Assembly: GCF_029894125.1 (NCBI RefSeq) | Contig: NZ_JARXYZ010000007.1 | Location: 230,453-294,452 of the forward strand | Origin: Kitasatospora sp. MAA19 | GTDB lineage: Bacteria > Actinomycetota > Actinomycetes > Streptomycetales > Streptomycetaceae | Length of the DNA stretch: 64,000 nt | Direction of reading: 5' to 3' | Position numbers and translations under genes: made by a program | Shown here: piece by piece, positions 25,316 through 33,165 of the stretch | How the letters are laid out: every line of letters begins with the position of its first letter | Position numbering within the stretch: position 1 is the stretch's first letter | The notes under the pieces: generated by a model | The model's input: the letters and a program-made list of their open reading frames with translations, nothing else | What the model was told of the DNA's origin: nothing | Databases searched by the model: none

Positions 25316-25642
25316 CCGGACGTAGACGCGACCTCCGTTTTTCGGACCAGAAAAACTAGTACTTACGGCGTGTCCGGGAATGAAGAAAGCCCGGATTCCG
25401 TTTAAGGACTTCCCGTCGGCCCGCCACTCGATCGTGGTCGGGCCGACGCTGCTGATCAGCTCTTTCGCGGCGGACGGCGTAATCCGCCCGGGGGCGTGCA
25501 CTCTACGTAAGCGCCCTGATGCGCTCGGATCACCACCGCAGGACCGCGCATTCCCGACATCGACCTCGTCGAATGGGTGGCCAGGACGCGGTGGATGGGT
25601 GATCATGGGAATCTGACCGAGCAACGCTACGAGGAGGCACGG
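25316..25642. other. 327-bp intergenic region with two hairpins
   Basis: No gene. It has an AT stem GTTTTTC/GAAAAAC (25337-25356) right after the ABC-F gene and the strong GC hairpin at 25415-25447, then the promoter region of the small HTH gene. Confidence 0.5.
25415..25447 (+). terminator. Terminator downstream of the ABC-F gene
   Basis: 9-bp stem gtcggcccg/cgggccgac extended, after a 1-nt bulge, by ccac/gtgg around the loop tcgatc. It lies 100 bp past the ABC-F stop. Confidence 0.6.
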
Positions 25643-25876
25643 GTGGCCGAGACTCTGAAAAAGGGCAGCCGGGTGACCGGTGCCGCGCGTGAGAAGCTCG
25701 CGGCCGATCTCAAGAAGAAGTACGACTCCGGGGCGAGCATTCGCGCTCTCGCGGAGGAGACCGGTCGTTCGTACGGCTTCGTGCACCGGATGCTGAGCGA
25801 GTCCGGAGTCATTCTCCGGGGCCGCGGTGGTGCCACGCGGGGCAAGAACAAGGCAACCGCCGGGGCCGGTTCCTGA
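25643..25876 (+). CDS. Small helix-turn-helix DNA-binding protein
   Basis: 77 residues from a GTG with GAGGAGG 8 nt upstream. A Lys-rich N-terminus is followed by an HTH (about 25-58: KKYDSGASIRALAEETGRSYGFVHRMLSESG) of the transposase/sigma-like type, and a basic Gly/Arg/Lys tail (LRGRGGATRGKNK) typical of nonspecific DNA contacts. It resembles a small HTH protein conserved across Streptomyces; its regulon is not known to me. The same frame is open further upstream but without a ribosome site. Confidence 0.85.
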   Translation: MAETLKKGSRVTGAAREKLAADLKKKYDSGASIRALAEETGRSYGFVHRMLSESGVILRGRGGATRGKNKATAGAGS

Positions 25877-26107
25877 CGGTCCATCAGCTCATGGCTGGAT
25901 GACGCGGCGGCAGGGTGTCGACCGAGGAGACGACCATCGATCGTCCGCCCTCGGGTCGAGTGGACCGGCCGCCGATCGTCATGTCCGGGGTGTCGTCCGC
26001 CCCCGGCGTTCGGGGCCCGTGGATCTTTCCGGGCCGGTGGTCTGCCGCCGCGCGTCCAGGTTTGTTACTCTCCGGTAGCCAAGCCCCTCGCCACCGGAGG
26101 TCCCCGC

Positions 26108-26914
26108 ATGACCGCGCCCGTCACCGACCCGCAGGCCCCGAGCTGGGAGCAGGACGGCGTCCGTCTGGAGATCGACGGCGAGCTCGCCGTCGTCACCCTG
26201 TGTCAGCCCAAGCGGCGCAACGCCCAGTCGCCCGCGCTGTGGCGCGCCCTCGCCGCCGCCGGCCGTGACCTGCCTGGCGCCGTCCGGGTCGTCCTGCTGC
26301 GCGCGGAGGGCGTCTCCTTCTCGGCGGGCCTGGACCGGGCCATGTTCACCGCTGAGGGCATCCCCGGTGAGCCCACCTTCCTCCAGCTCGCCGGCGCGGC
26401 CGACCAGGAGCTCGACGACACTATCGCCTTCTACCAGCAGGCCTTCACCTGGTGGCGCCGCCCCGACCTGGTCTCCATCGCCGCCGTCCAGGGCCACGCC
26501 GTCGGCGCCGGCTTCCAGCTCGCCCTCGGCTGCGACCTGCGGGTCGTCGCCGACGACGTCCAGTTCGCCATGAAGGAGACCTCGCTCGGCCTCGTCCCCG
26601 ACCTGGCCGGCACCAAGCCGCTCACCGAACTCGTCGGCTACGCCCGGGCGCTGGAGATCTGCGCCACCGGCCGCTGGGTCGGCGCCGAGGAGGCCGCCGC
26701 CATCGGGCTGGCCAACCTGGCCGTCCCCGGCGTGGAGCTGGACGCCGCCGCCCGCGACCTCGCCGCCGCCCTGCTGGCCGCGCCGCGCAACGCCGTGATC
26801 GAGACCAAGGCCCTGCTCCAGGGCGCCTCCGGGCGCACCTTCGACGAGCAGCGCTCCGCCGAACGGGCGGCACAGGCCCGCCGCCTGCGGGACCTCGCCG
26901 GGATCGGCGACTGA
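26108..26914 (+). CDS. Enoyl-CoA hydratase/isomerase family protein
   Basis: 268 residues with the crotonase fold: oxyanion-hole segments FSAGLDRAMF (with AGLD) and VQGHAVGAGFQLALGCDLRV. At the hydratase catalytic positions, GTKPLTELVGYARALEI replaces the usual pair of glutamates, so hydration should not be assumed; isomerase or thioesterase-like chemistry is possible. CCGGAGG lies 7 nt before the ATG. A TTACTCTCCGGTAG near-palindrome is just upstream (26066-26079) and partly matches the palindrome at 5594. It is monocistronic, ended by the hairpin at 26934. Confidence 0.87.
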   Translation: MTAPVTDPQAPSWEQDGVRLEIDGELAVVTLCQPKRRNAQSPALWRALAAAGRDLPGAVRVVLLRAEGVSFSAGLDRAMFTAEGIPGEPTFLQLAGAADQELDDTIAFYQQAFTWWRRPDLVSIAAVQGHAVGAGFQLALGCDLRVVADDVQFAMKETSLGLVPDLAGTKPLTELVGYARALEICATGRWVGAEEAAAIGLANLAVPGVELDAAARDLAAALLAAPRNAVIETKALLQGASGRTFDEQRSAERAAQARRLRDLAGIGD

Positions 26915-26933
26915 CCGCACGCCTCGCGTGGCA

Positions 26934-26967
26934 GGGCCCGGCCCGGGGGAGCGCCCCGGCCGGGCCC
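26934..26967 (+). terminator. Terminator after the enoyl-CoA hydratase-like gene
   Basis: A 14-bp stem with one bulge (arms 26934-26948 and 26954-26967), 5-nt loop, 20 bp past the stop codon. Confidence 0.8.
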
Positions 26968-27094
26968 TCGGCGTTCCGGGGGTCCGGCCGGCGGTGCCCG
27001 GGGGTGCTTCCGGCGGGCGCGAATCGTGGCGAAATGCCAGAGTTGGGGGGATTTGCGATATAGCTGGAGCCGTACGACGGGAGATGTGCCCCTC

Positions 27095-27637
27095 ATGCCT
27101 GACACTCCGACGCCCGCCACCCTGCACAAGCACCTCGGCAACGCCCCGGCCGCCGGCCCCGCCGCCCACGGCCCGTCCGCCACCCACGGCCCGTCCGCCG
27201 CGACCGACAGCGGCAAGCCGGTCAGCGAACGCGGCCGCACGGCGCTGGCCGTCGGCGTGGTCGAGAAGATCGCCGGTATGGCCGCCCGTGAGATCAACGG
27301 CATCCACGCGCTCGGCTCCGGCCTGACCCGGACCTTCGGTGCGATGCGCGACCGGGTGCCCGGCGGGAAGTCCAGCATCGGGCGCGGCATCAAGGCCGAG
27401 GTCGGCGAGAAGCAGACCGCCATCGACATCGCCCTGGTCGTCGAGTACGGCGTGGTCATCCCCGAACTCGCCCGCCAGGTACGGGAGAACATCATCGACG
27501 CGGTCGAGCGGATGACCGGCCTGGAAGTCGTCGAGGTCAACATCGCGGTCAACGACGTCCACCTCCCCGACGAGCCGGACGTCGAGGAGGAGGAAGAGGA
27601 GACGATCGTCCAGGGGCAGCGGCCCAAGCTCAAGTAG
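27095..27637 (+). CDS. Asp23/Gls24 family envelope-stress protein
   Basis: 180 residues. After a 45-residue His/Ala/Pro-rich disordered N-terminus, the Asp23 domain (about 48-160) has VGVVEKIAGMAAREINGIHAL and DIALVVEYGVVIPELARQVRENIIDAVERMTGLEVVEVNIAVNDV. An acidic stretch ends the protein. In Gram-positives such proteins sit under the membrane held by AmaP; the five genes from here to 29524 form that system. GGGAG is about 9 nt before the ATG. Family members are often general-stress-sigma regulated, but no clear SigB promoter is visible here. Confidence 0.9.
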   Translation: MPDTPTPATLHKHLGNAPAAGPAAHGPSATHGPSAATDSGKPVSERGRTALAVGVVEKIAGMAAREINGIHALGSGLTRTFGAMRDRVPGGKSSIGRGIKAEVGEKQTAIDIALVVEYGVVIPELARQVRENIIDAVERMTGLEVVEVNIAVNDVHLPDEPDVEEEEEETIVQGQRPKLK

Positions 27638-27694
27638 CGCGCCCACCGAGCGCCCACCGGGCGCGCGGCGGCAGCGGAAGACGAGGAGTAGCGG

Positions 27695-27886
27695 ATGAAC
27701 CTGGCCATCGTCGGCCTCGTGGTGGGCATGGCCCTCGGCTTCGCCGGGTACTTCGGCGGCTTCGCGGCGTTCCTGCTGGTGGCCGCGCTCGGGCTGGTCG
27801 GTTTCGTGGTCGGACGCCTGCTGGAGGGTGACATCGAGCTGGGCGACCTCGGTGACCTGCTCCGCGGTCGCGACCGGCGCCGCTGA
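27695..27886 (+). CDS. Small membrane protein of the Asp23 operon
   Basis: 63 residues, nearly all of it two closely spaced hydrophobic helices (about 3-42) ending in a charged LLRGRDRRR tail. Size, topology and position between two asp23-type genes match the DUF2273-like component of Asp23/AmaP operons. AGACGAGGAG is 7-8 nt before the ATG. Its TGA overlaps the next ATG (TGATG), implying coupled translation. Confidence 0.85.
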   Translation: MNLAIVGLVVGMALGFAGYFGGFAAFLLVAALGLVGFVVGRLLEGDIELGDLGDLLRGRDRRR

Positions 27887-28230
27887 TGGAGGCCCTCACC
27901 ACCACCCGCCGCGAACCCGCCACCCGGGGCCGACTCCGGGTCGCCGACCGCGCCTACGCCCGAATCGCCGCCCGGGCCGCCCGCGAGGCCCTCGCCGACG
28001 CCTGGGCCGGTCGCACCGCCAAGGGCGCGCCGCCGGCCGTCTCGGTGGCGGTGCCCGGCAGCACCGTGACCGTCCGGGTCGCCGTCGAACTGCCCTTCCC
28101 CGCCGACCTCGTGGCGCTCGCCCGGGCCGTCCGCGAGCGCGTCGCCGCGCAGGTCGCCGGCTTCACCGGGACCAGGGTGTCCGAGGTGGTCGTCGTCGTC
28201 GAGCGGCTGGTGACCGGGGGAGTGTCGTGA
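27886..28230 (+). CDS. Second Asp23/Gls24 family protein
   Basis: 114 residues, shorter than the first paralogue and without the disordered arm. The core ARIAARAAREALADAW and VTVRVAVELPFPADLVALARAVRERVAAQVAGFTGTRVSEVVVVVERL follows the Asp23 pattern of an N-terminal helix and an alternating strand-helix-strand. Start overlaps the previous stop; the end overlaps the next start by GTGA. Probable partner of the larger Asp23 protein at the membrane. Confidence 0.85.
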   Translation: MEALTTTRREPATRGRLRVADRAYARIAARAAREALADAWAGRTAKGAPPAVSVAVPGSTVTVRVAVELPFPADLVALARAVRERVAAQVAGFTGTRVSEVVVVVERLVTGGVS

Positions 28231-28883
28231 GCACCGGGGGCGAAGCGGCACCCGGGAGCGAGGTGGGGGCGGGGGGCGAGGTGGAGGCCGGTGGCGAGGT
28301 GACGGCGCCGGAGGCCGAGCCCTCGTCGGAGCAGGTGCGGCGGCTGCGGGCGCCGCGGACCACCGTCGCGGTGCTCGTCGCCACCGTGCTGCTGGTGGGT
28401 GCGGGCGCGCTGCTGTACGACGTGATCTCCGTCCGGGCCGGGTACCCGACCCGCCGGTGGCGCGCCCGGATCGCCGACGAACTGGCCACCCGCCACCTCG
28501 ACGACCTGTGGGTACTGGTGGGTGCCGGCGCCGCCGTCCTGCTCGGCGGGTGGCTGCTCTGGCTGGCCGTCGCCCCCGGTCTCGGCCGCTGGCTCCCGCT
28601 GCGCCCGCACGGCGACACCGGCGCCGCCATCGACCGGGCCGGCATCGGGCACCTGCTGGCCGACCGCGCCGCCGGGCTCCCGGGCATCGACGACCTGCGG
28701 ATCCGGATCAGCCGCCGGCGCGTCCGGGTCGCCCTGACCGGGACGGCGGATCCGGTGTCGCTCCAGCGCCAACTGCGCGACGAACTGGCGCGGGTGACGC
28801 TGGCCCGGCCGTTGCGGCTCGACGTCCGGACGGTGCCCGGGGCGACGCCCGCGGCGAACCGTGAGGCTGGGGTGGCGGGATGA
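28227..28883 (+). CDS. DUF6286-type membrane protein of the Asp23 operon
   Basis: 218 residues from a GTG overlapping the preceding stop. A Gly/Glu-rich N-terminus (about 1-40), two transmembrane helices (about 51-70 and 96-118) and a cytoplasmic domain (RISRRRVRVALTGTADPVSLQRQLRDELARVTL) that resembles the Asp23-like alkaline shock fold. Function is unknown apart from its conserved place in actinobacterial Asp23/AmaP operons. It overlaps amaP by 4 bp. Confidence 0.75.
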   Translation: MSTGGEAAPGSEVGAGGEVEAGGEVTAPEAEPSSEQVRRLRAPRTTVAVLVATVLLVGAGALLYDVISVRAGYPTRRWRARIADELATRHLDDLWVLVGAGAAVLLGGWLLWLAVAPGLGRWLPLRPHGDTGAAIDRAGIGHLLADRAAGLPGIDDLRIRISRRRVRVALTGTADPVSLQRQLRDELARVTLARPLRLDVRTVPGATPAANREAGVAG

Positions 28884-29524
28884 CGCGGACGACCGTCAAC
28901 CGGGTGCTGCTCGGGGTGGTCGGGCTGGTACTGCTGGCCGCCGGTGTGCTGGTGCTGGCCGGCGGGCTCGACCTGTACCGGTGGCTCGGCGCCGATCCGC
29001 CGAGCTGGTGGCCGCTCACCTCCCCGGACCAGCCGGTGGTCAGCGCCCGCTCACGCACCCGCTGGGTGGACTCGACCTGGTGGTGGCCCACCGTCATCGG
29101 CGGGCTGGCCGTGCTGGTCGTGGGCACGGCCTGGTGGCTGGCGGCGCAACTGCGGCGCAGCGGCTCGGCCAGCATCGCGGTGCCGACGCCCGGTGCCGGC
29201 GGTCTCAGGTTGCGCGTCCGCACCCGGGCACTGGAAGAGGCACTGGAGACCGGGACGGCCACGCTCCCCGAGGTCGAGCGCGCCGGCGTGCGCCTGGTGC
29301 GCGCACCCGGGCACCCGCGACTGCGGGGCGCCGTTCGGCTCACCCCCGGCGGCGATCCGGCGGCCCTGGTGGAGCACTTCGACACCGGGCCGCGAGCGGA
29401 TGCCCGGACGAGCCTGGGCTGGCCGGAACTCCCCGCCGACCTGCGGATCCGGGTCCTGCAGGCGGCCCCGGCCGAGTCCCGGCGGCACCGGGGGCGCCGG
29501 CGCAGGCACCCGCGGGTGGAGTGA
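28880..29524 (+). CDS. amaP: AmaP-like alkaline-shock membrane anchor protein
   Basis: 214 residues with two transmembrane helices (about 9-29 and 70-91) flanking an extracytoplasmic loop, then a cytoplasmic domain with LRLRVRTRALEEALETGTATLPEVERAGVRL and a basic tail. This is the AmaP layout, in which the C-terminal domain recruits Asp23 proteins to the membrane. It is the last gene of the overlapping five-gene operon and is followed by the hairpin at 29527-29559. Confidence 0.82.
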   Translation: MTRTTVNRVLLGVVGLVLLAAGVLVLAGGLDLYRWLGADPPSWWPLTSPDQPVVSARSRTRWVDSTWWWPTVIGGLAVLVVGTAWWLAAQLRRSGSASIAVPTPGAGGLRLRVRTRALEEALETGTATLPEVERAGVRLVRAPGHPRLRGAVRLTPGGDPAALVEHFDTGPRADARTSLGWPELPADLRIRVLQAAPAESRRHRGRRRRHPRVE

Positions 29525-29526
29525 AC

Positions 29527-29559
29527 CGGGGGCGGGCCGGAATCGGGTGCCCGCCCCCG
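29527..29559. terminator. Bidirectional terminator between amaP and the SDR gene
   Basis: 11-bp stem cgggggcgggc/gcccgcccccg with an 11-nt loop in the 53-bp gap between convergent stop codons. Confidence 0.7.
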
Positions 29560-29577
29560 TTCGGAGCTCGTCGGCGC

Positions 29578-30348
29578 TCAGAGGGTACGCAGCGCGCCGC
29601 CGTCGACGGGGATCATCACACCGGTCAGGTAGGAGGCGGCGGGGGAGAGCAGGAAGGCCGCGACCTTGCCGAACTCCTCCGCGGTGCCGTACCGGCCGAG
29701 CGGGATGGTCGCCACGGCCTGGGCACGGGCGCCGTCCGGGTCGCCGCCCAGGGCGTCCAGCTCACGCACCCGGTCGGTGTCGATCCGAGCCGGCAGCAGG
29801 CCCAGCACCCGGATGCCGCGCGGGCCGAGCTCGTCGGCGAGCGACTTGGCGGCCATTGCCAGGCCCGGGCGCAGACCGTTGGAGATGCCCAGGCCGGGGA
29901 TCGGCTGGCGCACCGAGGCGGAGAGCACGAAGCCGATCACGCCGCCCTCGCCGAGGGCCTCGGCGGCGGCGCGGGCGATCCGCAGCGCGCCGAGGAAGAC
30001 CGACTCGAACGCGCCCCGCCAGGCCTCGTCGGAGGCGGTGGCCACCGGGCCGGCCGGCGGGCCGCCGACGCTGATCAGCACGCCGTCGAGCCGGCCGAAG
30101 TGCCCGGTCGCCTCCGCGATCAGCCGCTCGGCGGTCGCCGGGTCGGCGTTGTCGGCGACCACGCCGTGGGCGGTCCCGGCGCCGCCGGCGGCGTCCAGTT
30201 CGGCGACGGCGGCGTCCACGGCCTCCTGGCCGCGCCCGCTGATCAGCACCCGGGCGCCGTCGGCGGCCAGTTCCCGGGCGGCGGCGAAGCCGAGGCCCCG
30301 GGTGGCGCCGGTGACCACGTACACCTTGTCCTTCAGTCCAAGATCCAT
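29578..30348 (-). CDS. Atypical short-chain dehydrogenase/reductase-family protein
   Basis: 256 residues. The NAD(P)-binding TGATRGLG (13-20) and a C-terminal PVDGG are standard for SDRs, but the catalytic Tyr-x3-Lys is missing: after S143/S145 the sequence reads LGISNGLRPG, putting Ser156 and Arg160 at the Tyr and Lys positions, and the NNAG motif is replaced by VGGPPAG. This S-N-x-L-R variant defines a known group of SDR-like proteins whose reaction is not established. It may bind nucleotide without ordinary dehydrogenase chemistry. It is divergent from the MerR gene, 129 bp away. Confidence 0.85.
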   Translation of the reverse strand: MDLGLKDKVYVVTGATRGLGFAAARELAADGARVLISGRGQEAVDAAVAELDAAGGAGTAHGVVADNADPATAERLIAEATGHFGRLDGVLISVGGPPAGPVATASDEAWRGAFESVFLGALRIARAAAEALGEGGVIGFVLSASVRQPIPGLGISNGLRPGLAMAAKSLADELGPRGIRVLGLLPARIDTDRVRELDALGGDPDGARAQAVATIPLGRYGTAEEFGKVAAFLLSPAASYLTGVMIPVDGGALRTL

Positions 30349-30405
30349 GGGCCCATCCTGCCGGGTGGTGGTCGCCCGGGATAGCAGGGGGCGGCGGGGC
30401 TGGCG

Positions 30406-30421
30406 TTGACGTCGGCGTCAA
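30406..30421 (+). promoter_or_regulatory. Candidate MerR operator
   Basis: TTGACG-TCGG-CGTCAA, a perfect 6-bp inverted repeat whose left arm is also a good -35 hexamer, 56 bp before the merR-type start. Overlap of dyad and promoter is characteristic of MerR autoregulation. Confidence 0.6.
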
Positions 30422-30477
30422 GGTCTACCGTCGGTCTCGGCGGCGTGCGGAGGCGGGCCGGGAGAGCGGGTGCACGG

Positions 30478-30903
30478 ATGCGGATCGGGGAGCTGGCGGA
30501 TCGGGCGGGGACGACCACCCGGACGCTGCGGTACTACGAGCAGCTCGGCCTGCTGCCGGCCCGGCGGGCGGGCAACGGCTACCGGGCGTACGACGAGGAG
30601 GACCTGCGGCTGCTACGGCAGATCCGTACGCTGCAGGACTTCGGGTTCGGCCTGGAGGAGACCCGTCCGTTCGTCGAGTGCCTGCAGGCGGGCCACCCCG
30701 AGGGGGACTCGTGCCCGGCCTCGCTGGAGGTGTACCGGCGCAAGCTGGCCGAGCTGGACGAGTGCATCACCCGGCTGCAGGACGTCCGGGCCCAGGTGGC
30801 CGGGCAGTTCGACCGGGCGGTACGGGCCCGGGACGGGCTGGCGGCCGAGCCCTCCGGACAGGCGCCGCACTGTGAACTGGCGAACGAACGGGCGAAGGAG
30901 TAG
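30478..30903 (+). CDS. MerR-family regulator
   Basis: 141 residues: the N-terminal winged HTH (MRIGELADRAGTTTRTLRYYEQLGLLPARR) and wing (GYRAYDEEDLRLL) are followed by a dimerisation helix (about 83-118). Four Cys (C68, C79, C96, C132) are present, C132 as an HC pair near the C-terminus; they do not form the SoxR iron-sulfur signature but could sense thiol state or metal. GGGAGAG precedes the ATG. It is 3 bp from the thioredoxin gene, so a redox-responsive two-gene operon is likely. Confidence 0.9.
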   Translation: MRIGELADRAGTTTRTLRYYEQLGLLPARRAGNGYRAYDEEDLRLLRQIRTLQDFGFGLEETRPFVECLQAGHPEGDSCPASLEVYRRKLAELDECITRLQDVRAQVAGQFDRAVRARDGLAAEPSGQAPHCELANERAKE

Positions 30904-30906
30904 ACG

Positions 30907-31239
30907 ATGGTGCAGATCCCAGGGGTGCCGGCGGTGACGGACGACACGTTCGCCACGGAGGTGCTGGCGGCCGACGGGCCGGTGCTGGTGGACTTCACGG
31001 CGGACTGGTGCCCGCCGTGCCGGATGATGGCGCCGGTGCTGGCGGACGTCGCCCGCGAGGAGGCGCACCGGCTGCGGGTGGTCAGCCTGGATGTGGACCG
31101 CAATCCGCGCACCCAGGCGGCGTACGGGGTGCTGTCGATGCCGACGCTGATGGTGTTCCGCGGGGGTGAGCCGGTGCGCTCGGTGGTCGGCGCCCGGGCC
31201 AAGGCGCGGCTGCTGCGCGAGCTGGAGGACGTGATCTAG
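30907..31239 (+). CDS. trxA: Thioredoxin
   Basis: 110 residues, one thioredoxin fold. The active site is W34-C35-P-P-C38, where most thioredoxins have WCGPC; the cis-proline is in the MPTLMVF segment. It acts as a cytosolic disulfide reductase. Gene start is 3 bp after the MerR-family stop codon, with AAGGAG at the end of that gene as ribosome site. Its pairing with a Cys-containing regulator suggests thiol-stress control. Confidence 0.93.
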   Translation: MVQIPGVPAVTDDTFATEVLAADGPVLVDFTADWCPPCRMMAPVLADVAREEAHRLRVVSLDVDRNPRTQAAYGVLSMPTLMVFRGGEPVRSVVGARAKARLLRELEDVI

Positions 31240-31261
31240 CCACGGCAGGGCCCCGGGCGGT

Positions 31262-32062
31262 TCAGGCCGCCGGCACGGCCTCCACCGCCACCTCGGCCTC
31301 GGCGGCCTGCTTGGCCCGGTCCTTGGCCTCGCGGCGGGCCAGCACCCAGACCCCGACCGGGATCATCGCCGTGAACAGCCACCACTGGATCGCGTACGCC
31401 ATGTGCGGGCCGATGTCGGAGTGGTTGGGCTCGGGGATCAGCTCGGGCTGGTCGGCGGGGGCCGGGGTGGTGGCGGTGAGCTCCAGGTAGCCGCCGAGCA
31501 GGGTGGCGCCGGTCTCCTTGGCCTGCTGCTCGGTGTTGATCAGGTTGAACTGCCGGTCGGGCAGGCCGGCGCGGTCCTTGATGCCGCTGCCGCTGGTCTC
31601 GTCGGCGCGCATCCGGCCGGTGAGGGAGACCTCGCCGGTCGGGGCGGCCGGGACCGCCGGGTACTCGGTGGCGCCGTTGCCGGAGGCCACCCAGCCGCGG
31701 TTGACCAGGATGCTGCCCTTGCCGTCGGCGAGCTTCAGCGGGGTGATGACGAAATAGCCGATCGTGTCCCCGCTGGAGTCGGTCCGCTTGCGGACGACGA
31801 ACTCGTGCGCCGGGTCGTACTGCCCGGCAGCCGTCACCGTGCGCCAGGTGAGGTCCTTGGGCACCGCGAAGCCGGGGGCCGCCGACAGCGTGTCGAACGG
31901 CACCGGGCCGGCGGTGAGGGCCTTGCCGATCAGCTCGTTCCGGGCCACCCGCGCCTCGTGGCGGTGCAGCTGCCAGAAGCCCAGCTTGATCGTCGCGGGG
32001 ATCAGCAGCAGCGCGATCAGCATGGTGATCAGCCACTGGCGAGTCAGCAGAAAACGGTACAC
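31262..32062 (-). CDS. SURF1-family cytochrome c oxidase assembly protein
   Basis: 266 residues. The SURF1 pattern is clear: TM1 near the N-terminus (WLITMLIALLLIPATIKLGFWQLHRHEAR), the large outer loop with ILVNRGWV and PEPNHSDIGPHMAYAIQWW, and TM2 near 220-240. It helps mature the heme-copper oxidase at the plasma membrane. The GTG at 32060-32062 is preferred: it has TACCGT 6 nt upstream (leaderless pattern) and gives a protein starting at the family's usual YRFLL. An ATG 13 codons earlier would overlap the exonuclease gene. The C-terminus is Ala/Glu/Lys-rich. Confidence 0.9.
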   Translation of the reverse strand: MYRFLLTRQWLITMLIALLLIPATIKLGFWQLHRHEARVARNELIGKALTAGPVPFDTLSAAPGFAVPKDLTWRTVTAAGQYDPAHEFVVRKRTDSSGDTIGYFVITPLKLADGKGSILVNRGWVASGNGATEYPAVPAAPTGEVSLTGRMRADETSGSGIKDRAGLPDRQFNLINTEQQAKETGATLLGGYLELTATTPAPADQPELIPEPNHSDIGPHMAYAIQWWLFTAMIPVGVWVLARREAKDRAKQAAEAEVAVEAVPAA

Positions 32063-32093
32063 ATGGGCACGGTACGCCGACCTCACAACCGGC

Positions 32094-33089
32094 TCACGCA
32101 CCGGGGTGCGGGGCGACCTCGCGCAGCAGTTGGAGGAAGGCGTCCTCGCCGACCACCGGGGTGCCGACCTCGCGGGCCCGGCGGGCCTTGCCGCTCCAGC
32201 TGTTCGGCTCGTTGGTGACCAGCAGGCTGGTGAGCCGGCTCACCGAGGTGGCGATGTGCAGGCCGGCCTCGGCGGCGCGGTCCTCCAGCAGCTCGCGGTC
32301 GGTGGCGGTGTCGCCGGTGAAGGCCACCCGCATGCCCTGCACCAGTGGCTTGCCGTCCTCCCAGCGCCCTGGGTTGGGGTACGGGCAGGGCGGGCGCTTC
32401 TTGGCCTGGCGGTAGGCGGCACCGGTCCAGGAGGACCGGCCGGGGGCAGCGGGCTCGTCCTCGCCGAGGTCGGTGACGGCCACGCAGTTCTGCAGCGGCA
32501 GCGGAACCCCGCCCAGGCGGGCCAGGTGCAGGCTGGGGCGGAAGGCCTCGGCCAGCACCCGGGCGTCGTCCAGGGCGTTGTGCGCGTGCTGCTGCCGGAC
32601 GCCGAAGTGGGCGGCGAGCGAGGACAGCTTGCCGTTGGGCAGCGGCAGCCGCAGGTCGCGGGAGAGGACCATGGTGCAGATCCGCTGTTCGACCGGGGCG
32701 TGCAGGCCGGCCCGGGAGAACTCGCGCGAGATCATGTTCCAGTCGAAGAGCGCGTTGTGGGCGACCAGGACCCGGCCGCTCAGCCGGTCGGCGAACTCGG
32801 CGGCGATCTGCGGGAAGGTCGGGGCGCCGGAGAGCAGCTCCGCGGTGAGGCCGTGGATCCAGACCGGGCCCGGGTCCCGCTCGGGGTTGACCAGGGTGTA
32901 CCAGTGGTCGGTGACCTCGCCGTCCGGGTCCAGCTGGTAGACGCCCGCCGAGATGACGCGGTCCGTGCGGCCGAGGCCGGTGGTCTCGACGTCGACCACC
33001 GCGAAGCCCTCGGCGGGGGCGGCGGAGCGCTGGGCGGGGACCGGGGCGGTCCGCGGCGCGCCGTACGTCTCGGGCTGGATCGGTTGCAT
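32094..33089 (-). CDS. DEDDh 3'-5' exonuclease (DnaQ-like) with C-terminal BRCT domain
   Basis: 331 residues. Exonuclease motifs are intact: D33-V-E35 in VVDVETTGLG, D116 in AHNALFDWNM, H170 and D175 in HNALDDARV. A linker (about 200-250) joins a BRCT domain (about 250-325, MRVAFTGDTATDRELLEDRAAEAGLHI). This epsilon-subunit-like/BRCT fusion is common in actinobacteria and probably acts in repair rather than as the replicative proofreader. The ATG has TATCCT 8 nt upstream and no ribosome site, again suggesting a leaderless mRNA. Confidence 0.9.
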   Translation of the reverse strand: MQPIQPETYGAPRTAPVPAQRSAAPAEGFAVVDVETTGLGRTDRVISAGVYQLDPDGEVTDHWYTLVNPERDPGPVWIHGLTAELLSGAPTFPQIAAEFADRLSGRVLVAHNALFDWNMISREFSRAGLHAPVEQRICTMVLSRDLRLPLPNGKLSSLAAHFGVRQQHAHNALDDARVLAEAFRPSLHLARLGGVPLPLQNCVAVTDLGEDEPAAPGRSSWTGAAYRQAKKRPPCPYPNPGRWEDGKPLVQGMRVAFTGDTATDRELLEDRAAEAGLHIATSVSRLTSLLVTNEPNSWSGKARRAREVGTPVVGEDAFLQLLREVAPHPGA

Positions 33090-33165
33090 GGTCCAACAGG
33101 ATAAGCGCCGCGGGGGTCGTACCCGGTCGAAATGTTCCGGCGGACCAGCCGGAATAGAGTGGTCC

